This document shows positions 6,851 through 15,127 of a stretch of 37,006 nucleotides of DNA, piece by piece. The stretch is from Bacteroidales bacterium (GTDB lineage: Bacteria; Bacteroidota; Bacteroidia; Bacteroidales; P3). The notes beneath the pieces were generated by a model. It did not search any database, was not told where the DNA came from, and saw only the letters and a list, made by a program, of their open reading frames with translations. A program made the position numbers and the translations under genes. The stretch is taken from assembly GCA_031272705.1 (NCBI GenBank), contig JAISTG010000008.1, positions 1-37,006 on the forward strand. Direction: 5' to 3'. Each line of letters opens with the position of its first letter. The stretch's first letter is position 1.

Positions 6851-8056
6851 TTAAATTATATCGGGTTTTCCAACTATTGCAAGCCCGCCTTCTGCTGTTT
6901 CTTTGTAGAGAGAAGGCAAATCTTTCCCCGTAAGGTTCATCGTTTCAACCACTTTATCAAACGAAATTAAGTGTTTGCCATCGGACATCATTGCATATAG
7001 GTTAGCATCCAAAGCACGCAGGGCAGCAAAAGCATTTCTCTCTATGCAGGGAACTTGAACCAGCCCGCAGATAGGGTCACAGGTCAAGCCCAAATGATGT
7101 TCCAAGCCCATCTCTGCTGCATATTCAATCTGTTGAGGCGTGCCTCCGAACAACTGATTAGCCGCTGCTGCCGCCATAGAGCAGGCAGAGCCTATCTCTC
7201 CCTGACAACCGACTTCCGCACCCGAAATAGACGCATTGCTTTTTATGATATTGCCGAATATACCCGCAGTAGCCAACGCCCAAACTATTTGTTTGTCGGA
7301 GAAGTTATGCTCTTTGCTCAAGTGATACAGGACAGCAGGCAACACACCCGAAGATCCGCAGGTCGGAGCGGTAACAATCATACCGCCCGAAGCATTTAAT
7401 TCCGCCACAGCAAGGGCATACGCCTGCACGGAAGTACGACCCGTCAAAGAGGCTTTATAACTCCGAGCCTTAGTATAATACGACATCGCTTTGCGGCGAA
7501 GATGCAACGCACCGGGAAGCACTCCCTCCTCCTGCAAACCTGTCTCTACCGCTCGTTTCATTACTTCCAATATATTATAAAGATAATCCCATATATCCTT
7601 ATCTTCAAATTCCTGCACATATTCCCAAAAGGTGAAGCCCCTTTGCTCTATATATTTCAGTATTTCGCTGATGTGGCGGTGCGGATAGATGTTCTGTTCT
7701 TCAAACTTAGTGTTTTCATCGGCTATTTTCCCACCTCCAACGCTGTAAATAGTCCATTGCTTCAGGCATTCTCCCGTTTCGTTGTATGCTTCGTACTTCA
7801 TACCGTTCGGATGAAAAGGAAGAAAGGTTTCGGGTTTCCATACGATTTCTGTTTTCTCCCTTCCAAGCACGTCAAGTATTGCTTTGTCGGTTAAGTGTCC
7901 CTTTCCCGTGGCGGCAAGTGAGCCATAGAGAGTTACGATATATTTTTTCGCATCGGGGAATTGCGATTTGAATTCTTCGGCGGCTGTTCTTGGACCTATG
8001 GTATGAGAACTTGACGGTCCGTAACCAATTCTGTATATTTTTTTAATGCTTTCCAT
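6851..8056 (-). CDS. sdaA: L-serine ammonia-lyase, single-chain iron-sulfur type
   Basis: Converts L-serine to pyruvate and ammonia using a 4Fe-4S cluster. At 401 residues it is the fused form: an N-terminal beta domain with GPSSSHTIGP (residues 13-22) and a C-terminal catalytic alpha domain. The alpha domain contains APTCGSSGVLPAVLYH, the GEIGSACSMAAAAA segment and CDPICGLVQVPCIERNA, which together hold the cluster cysteines. The enzyme is oxygen-sensitive, which fits an anaerobic host. A TACCTTTG box at 8077-8084 gives a short leader. No clear T-rich terminator follows. Confidence 0.96.
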   Translation of the reverse strand: MESIKKIYRIGYGPSSSHTIGPRTAAEEFKSQFPDAKKYIVTLYGSLAATGKGHLTDKAILDVLGREKTEIVWKPETFLPFHPNGMKYEAYNETGECLKQWTIYSVGGGKIADENTKFEEQNIYPHRHISEILKYIEQRGFTFWEYVQEFEDKDIWDYLYNILEVMKRAVETGLQEEGVLPGALHLRRKAMSYYTKARSYKASLTGRTSVQAYALAVAELNASGGMIVTAPTCGSSGVLPAVLYHLSKEHNFSDKQIVWALATAGIFGNIIKSNASISGAEVGCQGEIGSACSMAAAAANQLFGGTPQQIEYAAEMGLEHHLGLTCDPICGLVQVPCIERNAFAALRALDANLYAMMSDGKHLISFDKVVETMNLTGKDLPSLYKETAEGGLAIVGKPDII

Positions 8057-8076
8057 TATGTTTCTTTTTTGTTTTG

Positions 8077-8084
8077 CAAAGGTA
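8077..8084 (-). promoter_or_regulatory. sdaA promoter, -7 box
   Basis: TACCTTTG on the minus strand, 20 bp before the sdaA ATG. No convincing TTTG was found at the usual upstream distance. Confidence 0.5.
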
Positions 8085-8110
8085 TATAAAAGTTTCGTTT
8101 AATGCTTTTC

Positions 8111-8713
8111 TCATAATAAAGTTACCGACAGGCTGTTTGCCGCTGCGGTTAATTTGTTCAGCAGAGCCGTTGCCACAGAACGACTTACGGAAAACTCAAG
8201 AGAACACTGCATATCAAAGTTATGTTTCTCCGTTTTGATGTTTCCGTCCTTCAAAACCTTCATTACGGCATTCATATCCGCATAATTAAAGGAGATGAAA
8301 CAGCGTTCGGTTATGTTTTTTTCAACAATAACCGCATTGGAAAGACAATCGGCTGCGGCTGTTTTGTACGCTTGCAGCAGCCCTCCCACGCCTAATTTTG
8401 TGCCACCGAAGTAACGCACCACCACTATAAGGATATTGGTCAGGTGATTTGCTATTATCTGTCCGTAAATCGGCTTTCCGGCGGTATAGGACGGCTCTCC
8501 GTCATCGCTCATTCTTACTTGCGAGCCGTCAAAACCTGTTACGTAAGCATAGCAATGATGTTTGGCATCAAAGAATTGCTTTTTCAGTTGTGCCAAATGC
8601 TCCTTCGCTTCCTCCTCATTCTCAATAGGAAAGGCGAAAGCAAGGAAACGACTGCCTTTTTCCTTGTAAATACCGCTTGCAGAGCCTTGAAGGGTTTGAT
8701 AGATGTCGGACAT
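8111..8713 (-). CDS. YigZ/IMPACT family protein
   Basis: A 200-residue member of the YigZ/IMPACT (UPF0029) family. The conserved N-terminal domain is clear: GSRFLAFAFP near residue 20, AKHHCYAYV (50-58), SDDGEPSYTAGKPI (69-82) and VVVRYFGGTKLGVGGL (97-112). The C-terminal half matches the small ferredoxin-like DUF1949 domain. Eukaryotic IMPACT regulates translation through GCN1; the bacterial role is uncertain. It has its own promoter at 8736-8766. The stop lies 26 bp before the -7 box of sdaA, so the two genes are probably separate units read in the same direction. Confidence 0.93.
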   Translation of the reverse strand: MSDIYQTLQGSASGIYKEKGSRFLAFAFPIENEEEAKEHLAQLKKQFFDAKHHCYAYVTGFDGSQVRMSDDGEPSYTAGKPIYGQIIANHLTNILIVVVRYFGGTKLGVGGLLQAYKTAAADCLSNAVIVEKNITERCFISFNYADMNAVMKVLKDGNIKTEKHNFDMQCSLEFSVSRSVATALLNKLTAAANSLSVTLL

Positions 8714-8735
8714 AATTTCGTATTTTTAATCTTGG

Positions 8736-8766
8736 CAAAAGTACAAAATCCTTTCAATATGACAAA
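8736..8766 (-). promoter_or_regulatory. promoter of the YigZ-family gene
   Basis: On the minus strand TTTG (8763-8766) and TACTTTTG (8736-8743) are 19 bp apart, the consensus arrangement. Confidence 0.7.
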
Positions 8767-8807
8767 ACCTCAAAAGAAACAGGCAGATTTTCATTCCATT
8801 GCCTCAA

Positions 8808-8983
8808 AACCTCGTTTGGTTCCTTCATAATCAAATAAGGTTCATCTGTAATCAAATAAGGTTGAGCAAAAGGTGGCAACATTTTCATCATTTCCTGCCA
8901 CCTTTTGCTCAACCTTATTTGATTACAGATGAACCAAACTTGATTACGGATGAACCAAACTTGATTCCGTGTGAATATAAAGC
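8808..8983. repeat. 21-bp array C containing a perfect 40-bp inverted repeat
   Basis: Left units at 8829-8849 and 8850-8870 share AATCAAATAAGGTT. Right units at 8921-8941, 8942-8962 and 8963-8983 begin GATTAC or GATTCC, and the first two continue GGATGAACCAAACTT or the like. A degenerate unit lies at 8808-8828. The two halves face each other: 8839-8878 is the exact reverse complement of 8896-8935 (40 bp) around a 17-nt loop. The array fills the gap between the divergent promoters at 8736 and 9054. Confidence 0.93.
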
Positions 8984-9053
8984 AGTTACGGAATACTAAA
9001 AAGATATTCGGTTATAATGGATTTGGGAATGCTCATCATAAGTTTTTATTTTG

Positions 9054-9061
9054 TACTTTTG
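9054..9061 (+). promoter_or_regulatory. promoter of the MATE gene, -7 box
   Basis: TACTTTTG followed by CAGGTTG, with a leader of about 50 nt. No TTTG was seen at the preferred upstream spacing. Confidence 0.5.
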
Positions 9062-9116
9062 CAGGTTGAAAAAACGAAAACAAAAGCCGCTTTTACAATA
9101 GTAAATACTTCAAACA

Positions 9117-10484
9117 ATGGAACATAACGAAGAACAAACCCTGCTACTCGGCAGAGAAAAACCGTCAAAACTGCTTCGGCAGTATGCCTTCCCTGCTATC
9201 GTGGCGATGATAGCCTCATCTGCTTATAACATAATTGATTCCGCTTTCATTGGACACGGAGTTGGGGCGATGGCTATTGCAGGTATCACGCTGACTTTCC
9301 CTTTTATGAATTTGGCTGGGGCTTTCGGCTCACTGATAGGCGTTGGCGGGGCGACAATCCTTTCCATTAAACTTGGCGAAGGGGATTATCGTTCGGCAAG
9401 GCTTGTGCTGGGTAACGTAGTAATTCTTAATACCATTATAGGTCTTGTTTTCAGTGCTTTAACCCTTCCTTTTCTCGTGCCGATACTTACTTTCTTCGGC
9501 GGAACTCCAAAGACCATTCCCTACGCTTACGATTATATGAAATGGATACTTCTTTGTAACGTATTCACACATATTTACTTCGGTTTGAATGCTCTTTTGC
9601 GTTCGGCGGGATTTCCCAAACTCGCAATGGGAATTACAATCGGCAGCGTTATATTGAACATTCCGCTTGCTTATCTCTTTATATATCCTTGCGGATGGGG
9701 CATTGAAGGTGCGGCTATTGCGACCTGTATTGCTCAAATTTCGGCAACGTTGGTGCAAGCCTTTGTTTTCGTGAAGCGAGACAAAATTATATACTTTTCA
9801 AAGGACATTTTTCGGCTGAAAAAGAGGATAGTAAGGGATTGCTTTGCAATAGGTATGAGTCCGTTCCTTATTAATACTGCGGCGTGTCTTGTGGTTATCC
9901 TTCTTAATGGGGCGTTTCTGCATTTCGGAGAGGCGGAACACGCCGGCGGAGGCGACTATGCTATTGGTGCTTACGGCATTGTGAATCGTGTATCCTTCAT
10001 TTTTGTTATGGTTTCCTTCGGTTTGATGCAGGGAATGCAACCCATAGTGAGTTATAACTACGGTTCAAAGCAATATGACCGAATGTGGCAGACGTGGAAA
10101 CTGACCGTGAAATGGGCAACGGTGGTTATGAGCATTGCTTTTGTGTTTTGCGAGGTGTTCCCTTCTCACATTGCTTCCGTATTTACTAATGACAGCGAAA
10201 TGATTGCTCAATCGGCAAGAGGTTTCCGCTATGTTATGATACTTTTCCCTATTATTGGCTTCCAGATGGTTAGTACCAACTTTTTCCAGTCAACGAATAA
10301 GCCCCGCAAATCAATTTTCCTGTCGCTTACCCGTCAGGTTATCTTCCTGATACCTATGATTATAATCCTGCCGCGTCTTTTGGGTTTGACAGGAGTTTGG
10401 TTGGCGTTACCCTTTTCGGATTTGCTATCAACGATAGTTACTTATCTGCTGATAAAACGGGAAATCCGCCTGATGAAACGTTAA
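9117..10484 (+). CDS. MATE family efflux transporter
   Basis: A 455-residue inner-membrane protein with about 12 hydrophobic helices in two homologous halves. The opening KLLRQYAFPAIVAMIASSAY and NIIDSAFIGHGVGAMAIAGI is the typical MATE first helix and loop. VSFGLMQGMQPIVSYNYGSK in the second half is the matching internal repeat. Family members export cationic drugs, toxins or metabolites in exchange for Na+ or H+; the substrate cannot be told from sequence. Conserved polar positions resemble the MepA/NorM-like bacterial branch. It ends 70 bp from the convergent tig gene. A weak stem (GGGAAA 10494-10499 with TTTCCC 10510-10515) lies between them. Confidence 0.93.
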   Translation: MEHNEEQTLLLGREKPSKLLRQYAFPAIVAMIASSAYNIIDSAFIGHGVGAMAIAGITLTFPFMNLAGAFGSLIGVGGATILSIKLGEGDYRSARLVLGNVVILNTIIGLVFSALTLPFLVPILTFFGGTPKTIPYAYDYMKWILLCNVFTHIYFGLNALLRSAGFPKLAMGITIGSVILNIPLAYLFIYPCGWGIEGAAIATCIAQISATLVQAFVFVKRDKIIYFSKDIFRLKKRIVRDCFAIGMSPFLINTAACLVVILLNGAFLHFGEAEHAGGGDYAIGAYGIVNRVSFIFVMVSFGLMQGMQPIVSYNYGSKQYDRMWQTWKLTVKWATVVMSIAFVFCEVFPSHIASVFTNDSEMIAQSARGFRYVMILFPIIGFQMVSTNFFQSTNKPRKSIFLSLTRQVIFLIPMIIILPRLLGLTGVWLALPFSDLLSTIVTYLLIKREIRLMKR

Positions 10485-10554
10485 AACAAAACAGGGAAAC
10501 CCCGAAAGATTTCCCCTTAAATAAATTATTATGGTCACAAAAACCCACAAAAAA

Positions 10555-11931
10555 TTAGGGTTTATTCTTTTCCGCAACTATTTCCTTGAATTTGTTCAGT
10601 CCAACGGTCTTTTTATCGGCGTTGATGTTTGCTTTCAGCACGGCAATTAACTGATTCTCATACAGGAAATCAAAAGCCTGTTTGGTTTGTTCTTTGTTTG
10701 CCATCAGGTTTGCGGTCATTTGTTCTATTGTTTGTTCTCTTTTGGTTTTCTCTTCTTCGCTTTCGCCCTCCATAACAGGGAAATAGTTCGCTGCAAGCAT
10801 TGATTGGAAGTATTCTTTTATAGCCTGTTCATCTACTTTCAGGTTATACTGCTCGGCAATCTTCTCCTCAATAATCTGCCACTTGATTGCGTCTTTGTGT
10901 TTCTCGTAGTTGGCAGCCGCATCCACCTTTGTAGCAGGGTCTTTTGCCGTTTCTGCAAGCCAGCGTTTGAGAAACTCGTCAGGTAACTGCACATCGGTAG
11001 TTTTTATCAGGGTTTCAACCACTTCATTGAAGAAAAAACGGTCGGCATCCTTCGCATAATGAGCGGTTAAATCCTGTTTTGCTTTGTCCTTAAAGGCTTC
11101 GGCGGTGGTTATGTTTTGTTTCGGATACGCCTTTTCAAACAATTCCTCATTCATTTCGGCAGGCGTAACCCGTGAAATGTTGGTTGGCGTAAATGAAACG
11201 TCCTTTACCTCTTTTGCTTTCTCAATATCCATCCGCAACATTGAGGCTCTGTCGGCGTCATCTTTGAATGCCGCCTGTGTATTGAAGGTAACGTTGTCGC
11301 CAACCTTCACTCCGACAATCTGTTTCTTTATTTCGGCATCGGCAATTTTATCTACGGCAAACGATGAGTTAATTTTCTCGGTATCTTCCTTCGCCGTACC
11401 GTTCTCATCGCAAATTCGCATCTCTCCAAATACCACATCGTTATCGCCAATCGTGTCAGGCTGTTCGTATTTGCCGAATCTGCGGCAAATATCTTCAACG
11501 AAGCGTTCAAGAATATCCTCATCCGGTTCAACGGTATAGTATTTCGGTTTAATGCTGTTAAGTTTCAGTTCAACATCAGGCTGCAAGCCTACCTCAAAAT
11601 AAAATTTATAATCTCCTGCTTCTTCCAAAGACTGTTTTTCATTCTTATTATCTATCGGTAAAGGCTCACCCAGTATCTTTAACTTCTCATTATCAATCAG
11701 TCCATATAAACCTTCGTTGATTTTCTTTTGTATTTGCTCTGCCCGTAACGACTTTTCGTACATCCGTTTTATCATTCCAACAGGCACTTGTCCCGCTCTA
11801 AATCCGGGCATTTTGGCTTCCTTACGATATTTCTTTATTTCGGCATCCACTTCGGGCTGATAATCAGCCTGATTTATGGCTACACAAATTTCTACTGTTA
11901 AATTATCAATCTGTTCCTTGCTAACGTTCAT
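10555..11931 (-). CDS. tig: trigger factor
   Basis: Ribosome-associated chaperone that meets nascent chains at the exit tunnel. At 458 residues it is full length for Bacteroidota. The N-terminal ribosome-docking signature is present as MPGFRAGQVPVGMIKRMY, with GFRAGQVP at 43-50. The middle domain, about 150-250, is diverged from the FKBP-type PPIase seen in Proteobacteria, as is usual in this phylum. A helical, charged C-terminal arm follows. No TAnnTTTG box lies in the 51 bp between it and iorB, so it is probably co-transcribed with iorB from the promoter at 12657-12687. Confidence 0.93.
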   Translation of the reverse strand: MNVSKEQIDNLTVEICVAINQADYQPEVDAEIKKYRKEAKMPGFRAGQVPVGMIKRMYEKSLRAEQIQKKINEGLYGLIDNEKLKILGEPLPIDNKNEKQSLEEAGDYKFYFEVGLQPDVELKLNSIKPKYYTVEPDEDILERFVEDICRRFGKYEQPDTIGDNDVVFGEMRICDENGTAKEDTEKINSSFAVDKIADAEIKKQIVGVKVGDNVTFNTQAAFKDDADRASMLRMDIEKAKEVKDVSFTPTNISRVTPAEMNEELFEKAYPKQNITTAEAFKDKAKQDLTAHYAKDADRFFFNEVVETLIKTTDVQLPDEFLKRWLAETAKDPATKVDAAANYEKHKDAIKWQIIEEKIAEQYNLKVDEQAIKEYFQSMLAANYFPVMEGESEEEKTKREQTIEQMTANLMANKEQTKQAFDFLYENQLIAVLKANINADKKTVGLNKFKEIVAEKNKP

Positions 11932-11982
11932 TTTCTATTAGTTTTTATTCAGGTATTTTCTTTTCAGGTGATTGTCTTATGT

Positions 11983-12564
11983 CTATTGATTGTCGGCAAC
12001 CGCACGTCCGGCACGCAGAGCGTTGATATTGGCATTAACCACTCCTTCTCCCTTACGAGCGAAACTTTCTTTCACGGCATTCTCTAACTTTTCCAAGTCA
12101 ATGCGAAGGTACTTTGACGCTGCTCCAAGCACAACCATGTTTGTTCCTTTCGGATTTCCAACTTCCTTTGCTATGGAATCGGCATCAAAAAGCAAATGGT
12201 TCTTTATCTTTTTGAACTCTGCCAAAATCATATCCTTCTCAGGATAGTTTGGAATGTTGATAAAAGGGTTCTCATTTGAGATAATCCAGCCGTTTTCTTT
12301 GTTAAGGAAAGGCAGGTATCGCAAAGCCTCCATAGGTTCTACCGAAAGTATTATATCACATTGTCCTTGCGGTATCAGGTCAGAGGCAATCGGTTCGTCG
12401 CTAAGCCGAAGATGCGACTGCACATCACCACCTCGCTGGCTCATTCCGTGAGTTTCGCTTTGTTTCATATACATTCCCATATCCAAAGCGGCTTTTGAAA
12501 TGATTGCAGCACTGCTTAACGCTCCCATTCCGCCGACTCCGCACAATATAATGTCTATTTTCAT
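11983..12564 (-). CDS. iorB: indolepyruvate:ferredoxin oxidoreductase, beta subunit
   Basis: A 193-residue gamma-type domain of the 2-oxoacid:ferredoxin oxidoreductase family: DIILCGVGGMGALSSAAII at the N terminus, ETHGMSQRGGDVQSHLRL (about 37-54) and DIILSVEPMEALRYLPF. These match IorB, which with the thiamine-pyrophosphate subunit IorA oxidatively decarboxylates aryl pyruvates to aryl-acetyl-CoA during aromatic amino acid fermentation. iorA is normally directly upstream. Here the upstream neighbour is a 386-bp gene-free region with a promoter, so iorB is separated from its partner. It is followed by tig at 51 bp. Confidence 0.9.
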   Translation of the reverse strand: MKIDIILCGVGGMGALSSAAIISKAALDMGMYMKQSETHGMSQRGGDVQSHLRLSDEPIASDLIPQGQCDIILSVEPMEALRYLPFLNKENGWIISNENPFINIPNYPEKDMILAEFKKIKNHLLFDADSIAKEVGNPKGTNMVVLGAASKYLRIDLEKLENAVKESFARKGEGVVNANINALRAGRAVADNQ

Positions 12565-12656
12565 CTCTTTTCTTTGTTTTTGATTTTCGCTTTAACTACT
12601 TTATTATTAGTATTCAAGGTTCTTTTCTGCCGTTTTTTCACCTTGTTTAACGTTTG

Positions 12657-12687
12657 CAAAGGTACAATTTTTATTTTAATTGACAAA
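12657..12687 (-). promoter_or_regulatory. iorB-tig promoter
   Basis: On the minus strand TTTG (12684-12687) and TACCTTTG (12657-12664) are 19 bp apart. It leaves a leader of about 85 nt before iorB. Confidence 0.7.
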
Positions 12688-12761
12688 ATGGCGTTTAAGA
12701 GCCAAGAAATTTTTCTATATAAAGACTTTATTTTCACCAAACAAAGAAAGACATTTCCTGA

Positions 12762-12887
12762 AACTTGATTTCAGCGTGCCGGAATTTGATTCTAAAATTC
12801 TGTAATTTGATTCCGGCGTGCTATAATTTGATTCTAAAATTCTGTAATTTGATTTCAGTGCGTTGTAATTTGATTTTAGAAAAATGG
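12762..12887. repeat. 21-bp array D, 6 units
   Basis: Six units of exactly 21 bp starting at 12762, 12783, 12804, 12825, 12846 and 12867. Each opens with AAYTTGATT. The remainder alternates between two kinds: CTAAAATTCTGT (units 2 and 4) and TCAGCGTGCC-like (units 1, 3 and 5). It lies in the gap between the iorB promoter and the promoter at 12921. Nothing else is seen from 12688 to 12920. Confidence 0.93.
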
Positions 12888-12920
12888 AATGTTAATTCAG
12901 GAATTTATAATTGTTTTTTA

Positions 12921-12928
12921 TACTTTTG
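12921..12928 (+). promoter_or_regulatory. promoter of the homocysteine methyltransferase gene, -7 box
   Basis: TACTTTTG followed by CAAATTGC, 22 bp before the ATG. No clear TTTG at the expected distance. Confidence 0.5.
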
Positions 12929-12950
12929 CAAATTGCAAAAAAAGTAAAGA

Positions 12951-13934
12951 ATGTTTGATAGCAATATACTGAACGAAAGAATAATACTTATGGATGGAGC
13001 AATGGGGACTTTTATTTCTTCGCTTCAATTGACAGAAAATCAGTTCAAAGGCAAGCGATTTGAGAATACGGATAAACCATTGAAGGATTTGAATGACATT
13101 TTGAACCTTACACAGCCCGAAATCATTACTTCCATTCATCGTTCCTATCTTGAAGCAGGCTCAGACATCATAGAAACTAATACCTTGAATGCTAATATCG
13201 TATCGCTTTCGGCTTATGGTTGTGCAGACCTTTGTTATGAAATAAATTTTCAGGGCGTACAACTTGCCAAAACCATTGCAGCAGAGTATTCTGCGAAGGG
13301 TCGGCAGCGTTTTGTTGCAGGAGCGGTCGGTACAACTGCAAAATCATTAACATTTTCTGCCTTTGATGGCTCTTTTACAGAACTTTATCAGTCCTTTTTG
13401 CCTCAAATAAATGCCCTGATGGACGCAGAAGCGGATTTATTGATAGTAGAAACGATTTATGATTTGCTGAATGCCGAGGCATGTTTGACTGCTATTAACG
13501 ATGTGTGCAAAACAAAAAAACGAAGCATCCCCACAATACTTTCCTGTACGATTAACAATTTAGAAAACAGGCTATTATCAGGACAAACCCTTGAAACATT
13601 TTACCATACCTTTGAAAATAGAAATCTTTTGGCTATAGGAATGAACTGTTGTTTGGGAAGCGAGCAGATATTACCTTATATCAGGAAGTTATCTGCCATA
13701 TCCGATATTCCCGTTTATGCTTGTCCCAATGCCGGATTACCCGATAAGGAAGGTTCTTACAGGCAAACGCCGTCGGAATTTGTAGCAAGCATAGAACAGA
13801 TGTTGAAAGGTGGATTTGTAAACATAGTTGGAGGTTGTTGCGGCACGACTCCCGAACACATAAAACTAATTGCGGAGAAAGTAAATTTATATTCTCCACA
13901 TCCAATACAAAAACTCGCCAACCCCAAAGAATGA
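12951..13934 (+). CDS. homocysteine S-methyltransferase domain protein (stand-alone MetH N-terminal module)
   Basis: A 327-residue (beta-alpha)8 zinc enzyme of the homocysteine-binding family, closest in layout to the first module of cobalamin-dependent methionine synthase. Evidence is the opening ILMDGAMGTFISSLQL, ETNTLNANIVSLSAYG, VAGAVGTTAKSL, and the three zinc-ligand cysteines: C233 in MNCCLG and C296-C297 in GGCCGTT. MetH is about 1200 residues, with folate, cobalamin and reactivation modules following. This protein stops where the linker would begin (PHPIQKLANPKE), and the next gene is on the other strand. It may act with separately encoded MetH modules, or use another methyl donor such as S-methylmethionine. 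It could consume the homocysteine made by AhcY. Confidence 0.88.
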   Translation: MFDSNILNERIILMDGAMGTFISSLQLTENQFKGKRFENTDKPLKDLNDILNLTQPEIITSIHRSYLEAGSDIIETNTLNANIVSLSAYGCADLCYEINFQGVQLAKTIAAEYSAKGRQRFVAGAVGTTAKSLTFSAFDGSFTELYQSFLPQINALMDAEADLLIVETIYDLLNAEACLTAINDVCKTKKRSIPTILSCTINNLENRLLSGQTLETFYHTFENRNLLAIGMNCCLGSEQILPYIRKLSAISDIPVYACPNAGLPDKEGSYRQTPSEFVASIEQMLKGGFVNIVGGCCGTTPEHIKLIAEKVNLYSPHPIQKLANPKE

Positions 13935-13963
13935 ATTGACTCTGTTTTGTTAGAGATTGAAGT

Positions 13964-14329
13964 CTATTGAAGCAAAACGTCTTTCTCTACAAGTTCGCCG
14001 GCAATCAGTCTAACAGTAGATTTGCCCTGTCTTGTACCAATTGGAACTCCGTTTTCATTATATACAATTGCCGAAATGGTAATGTCCATAATTGCTTCCA
14101 TCTCAAAGGTGAAGAAAGCCTCACCATTAGCATCCGATACGCCGTCATCCTTCACGCTTCCTGAGCCTTTGCCTACATGTACATTGATGTTAGGGATGCG
14201 AGCCTGAGTATAGGCATCTTTAACCACCACTTTCAATCTGCATTCCGTGTCTTCGGCACAGGAAAATACGCCTGTAATGAAGGCGAAAACTATAACCAGC
14301 GATAAAAATCTTACAATGTTTCTTTTCAT
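13964..14329 (-). CDS. small lipoprotein, function unknown
   Basis: A 121-residue exported lipoprotein. The N terminus KRNIVRFLSLVIVFAFITG ends in VFSC, with Cys24 as the likely lipidated residue followed by AEDTE. The acidic residues after Cys fit the Bacteroidota surface-export signal, though only loosely. The mature part (KVVVKDAYTQARIPNINVHV, then SDANGEAFFTFE) looks like a single carboxypeptidase-regulatory or Ig-like beta-sandwich, as found in many Bacteroidota lipoproteins. The ATG at 14327-14329 is preferred over an in-frame TTG two codons upstream. It is divergent from the cyclophilin gene. Confidence 0.82.
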   Translation of the reverse strand: MKRNIVRFLSLVIVFAFITGVFSCAEDTECRLKVVVKDAYTQARIPNINVHVGKGSGSVKDDGVSDANGEAFFTFEMEAIMDITISAIVYNENGVPIGTRQGKSTVRLIAGELVEKDVLLQ

Positions 14330-14343
14330 ACACAATTATTTTA

Positions 14344-14351
14344 TACTTTTG
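14344..14351 (+). promoter_or_regulatory. cyclophilin gene promoter, -7 box
   Basis: TACTTTTG followed by CAATC, about 50 bp before the ATG at 14403. It lies within the divergent gap shared with the lipoprotein promoter. Confidence 0.5.
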
Positions 14352-14379
14352 CAATCTAAAATTTTAATTATTGAGAGTG

Positions 14380-14412
14380 CAAATTTATAAAAATTATTTC
14401 TAATGAAACAAA
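14380..14412 (-). promoter_or_regulatory. lipoprotein promoter
   Basis: On the minus strand TTTG (14409-14412) and TAAATTTG (14380-14387) are 21 bp apart. The upstream half overlaps the first codons of the divergent cyclophilin gene. Confidence 0.45.
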
Positions 14413-15125
14413 ATGTGATTAAATTTTTTCTGATTATGGGTCTAAATTTCTATTTTAGTAACTCATCACAAGCGTATTCAACAATCGCTATATCAGATAC
14501 AAACAAACAAAAAACAAAAGAAGAACAGGTTATGATTCTTATCCACACTGATTATGGCGAAATGAAGGCTGTTTTGTATAATGAGACACCTTTGCATCGT
14601 GATAATTTCATTAAATTGATAAAAGAGGGTTATTACGACAGTACTCTTTTTCATCGCGTTATTGATGGCTTTATGATACAGGGCGGAGACCCCGAAAGCA
14701 AAAACGCAAAACAGGGAGAAATGCTTGGTAATGGAGGTCCTGATTACACCATACCTGCTGAATTTCGTACGGAACTTATTCATCGTAGAGGGGCATTGGC
14801 TGCTGCTCGTACGGGAGATAACATCAATCCTCGTAAAGAGTCAAGCGGATCTCAGTTTTACATATCTCAGGGACGTGTTTATTCGCAAGAGGAATTAAAT
14901 ATGCTGCAACGGCGTATGGGAAAAACGTTTTCTCCTCTTCAAATTTCCACTTATACTTCGGAAGGTGGAATTCCATTTCTTGACTACGAATATACGGTTT
15001 TCGGACAGGTGATTGACGGGTTGGAGGTCATAGATAAAATTGCTGCTGTGGCAAAAGACAGATTTGACCGCCCGACGAAAGACATCAAAATGACAATCTC
15101 AATCATTAAAAACCCGTTAAAATAA
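14403..15125 (+). CDS. exported cyclophilin-type peptidyl-prolyl isomerase
   Basis: A 240-residue protein with a signal peptide (VIKFFLIMGLNFYFSNSSQA, cleavage near residue 24) and one cyclophilin domain from about residue 42. The active-site strand FHRVIDGFMIQGGDP, then GNGGPDYTIPAEF and SSGSQFYISQ, are diagnostic. Between the last two strands it has an insert of about 35 residues (VYSQEELNMLQRRMGKTF and following) that Bacteroidota periplasmic cyclophilins commonly carry. Predicted role is isomerising proline bonds in exported proteins. Its stop is 2 bp from the stop of the convergent rnhB. Confidence 0.94.
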   Translation: MKQNVIKFFLIMGLNFYFSNSSQAYSTIAISDTNKQKTKEEQVMILIHTDYGEMKAVLYNETPLHRDNFIKLIKEGYYDSTLFHRVIDGFMIQGGDPESKNAKQGEMLGNGGPDYTIPAEFRTELIHRRGALAAARTGDNINPRKESSGSQFYISQGRVYSQEELNMLQRRMGKTFSPLQISTYTSEGGIPFLDYEYTVFGQVIDGLEVIDKIAAVAKDRFDRPTKDIKMTISIIKNPLK

Positions 15126-15127
15126 AT

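Noticed and set aside
10494-10515. Terminator between the MATE gene and tig
   Set aside because: The stem is only 6 bp with a 10-nt loop and has no T-run on either side; mentioned as weak only.
12765-12947. 60-codon plus-strand frame with NLILKFC-type repeats
   Set aside because: It is created by the 21-bp array D, has no promoter before it, and runs through the promoter of the next gene.
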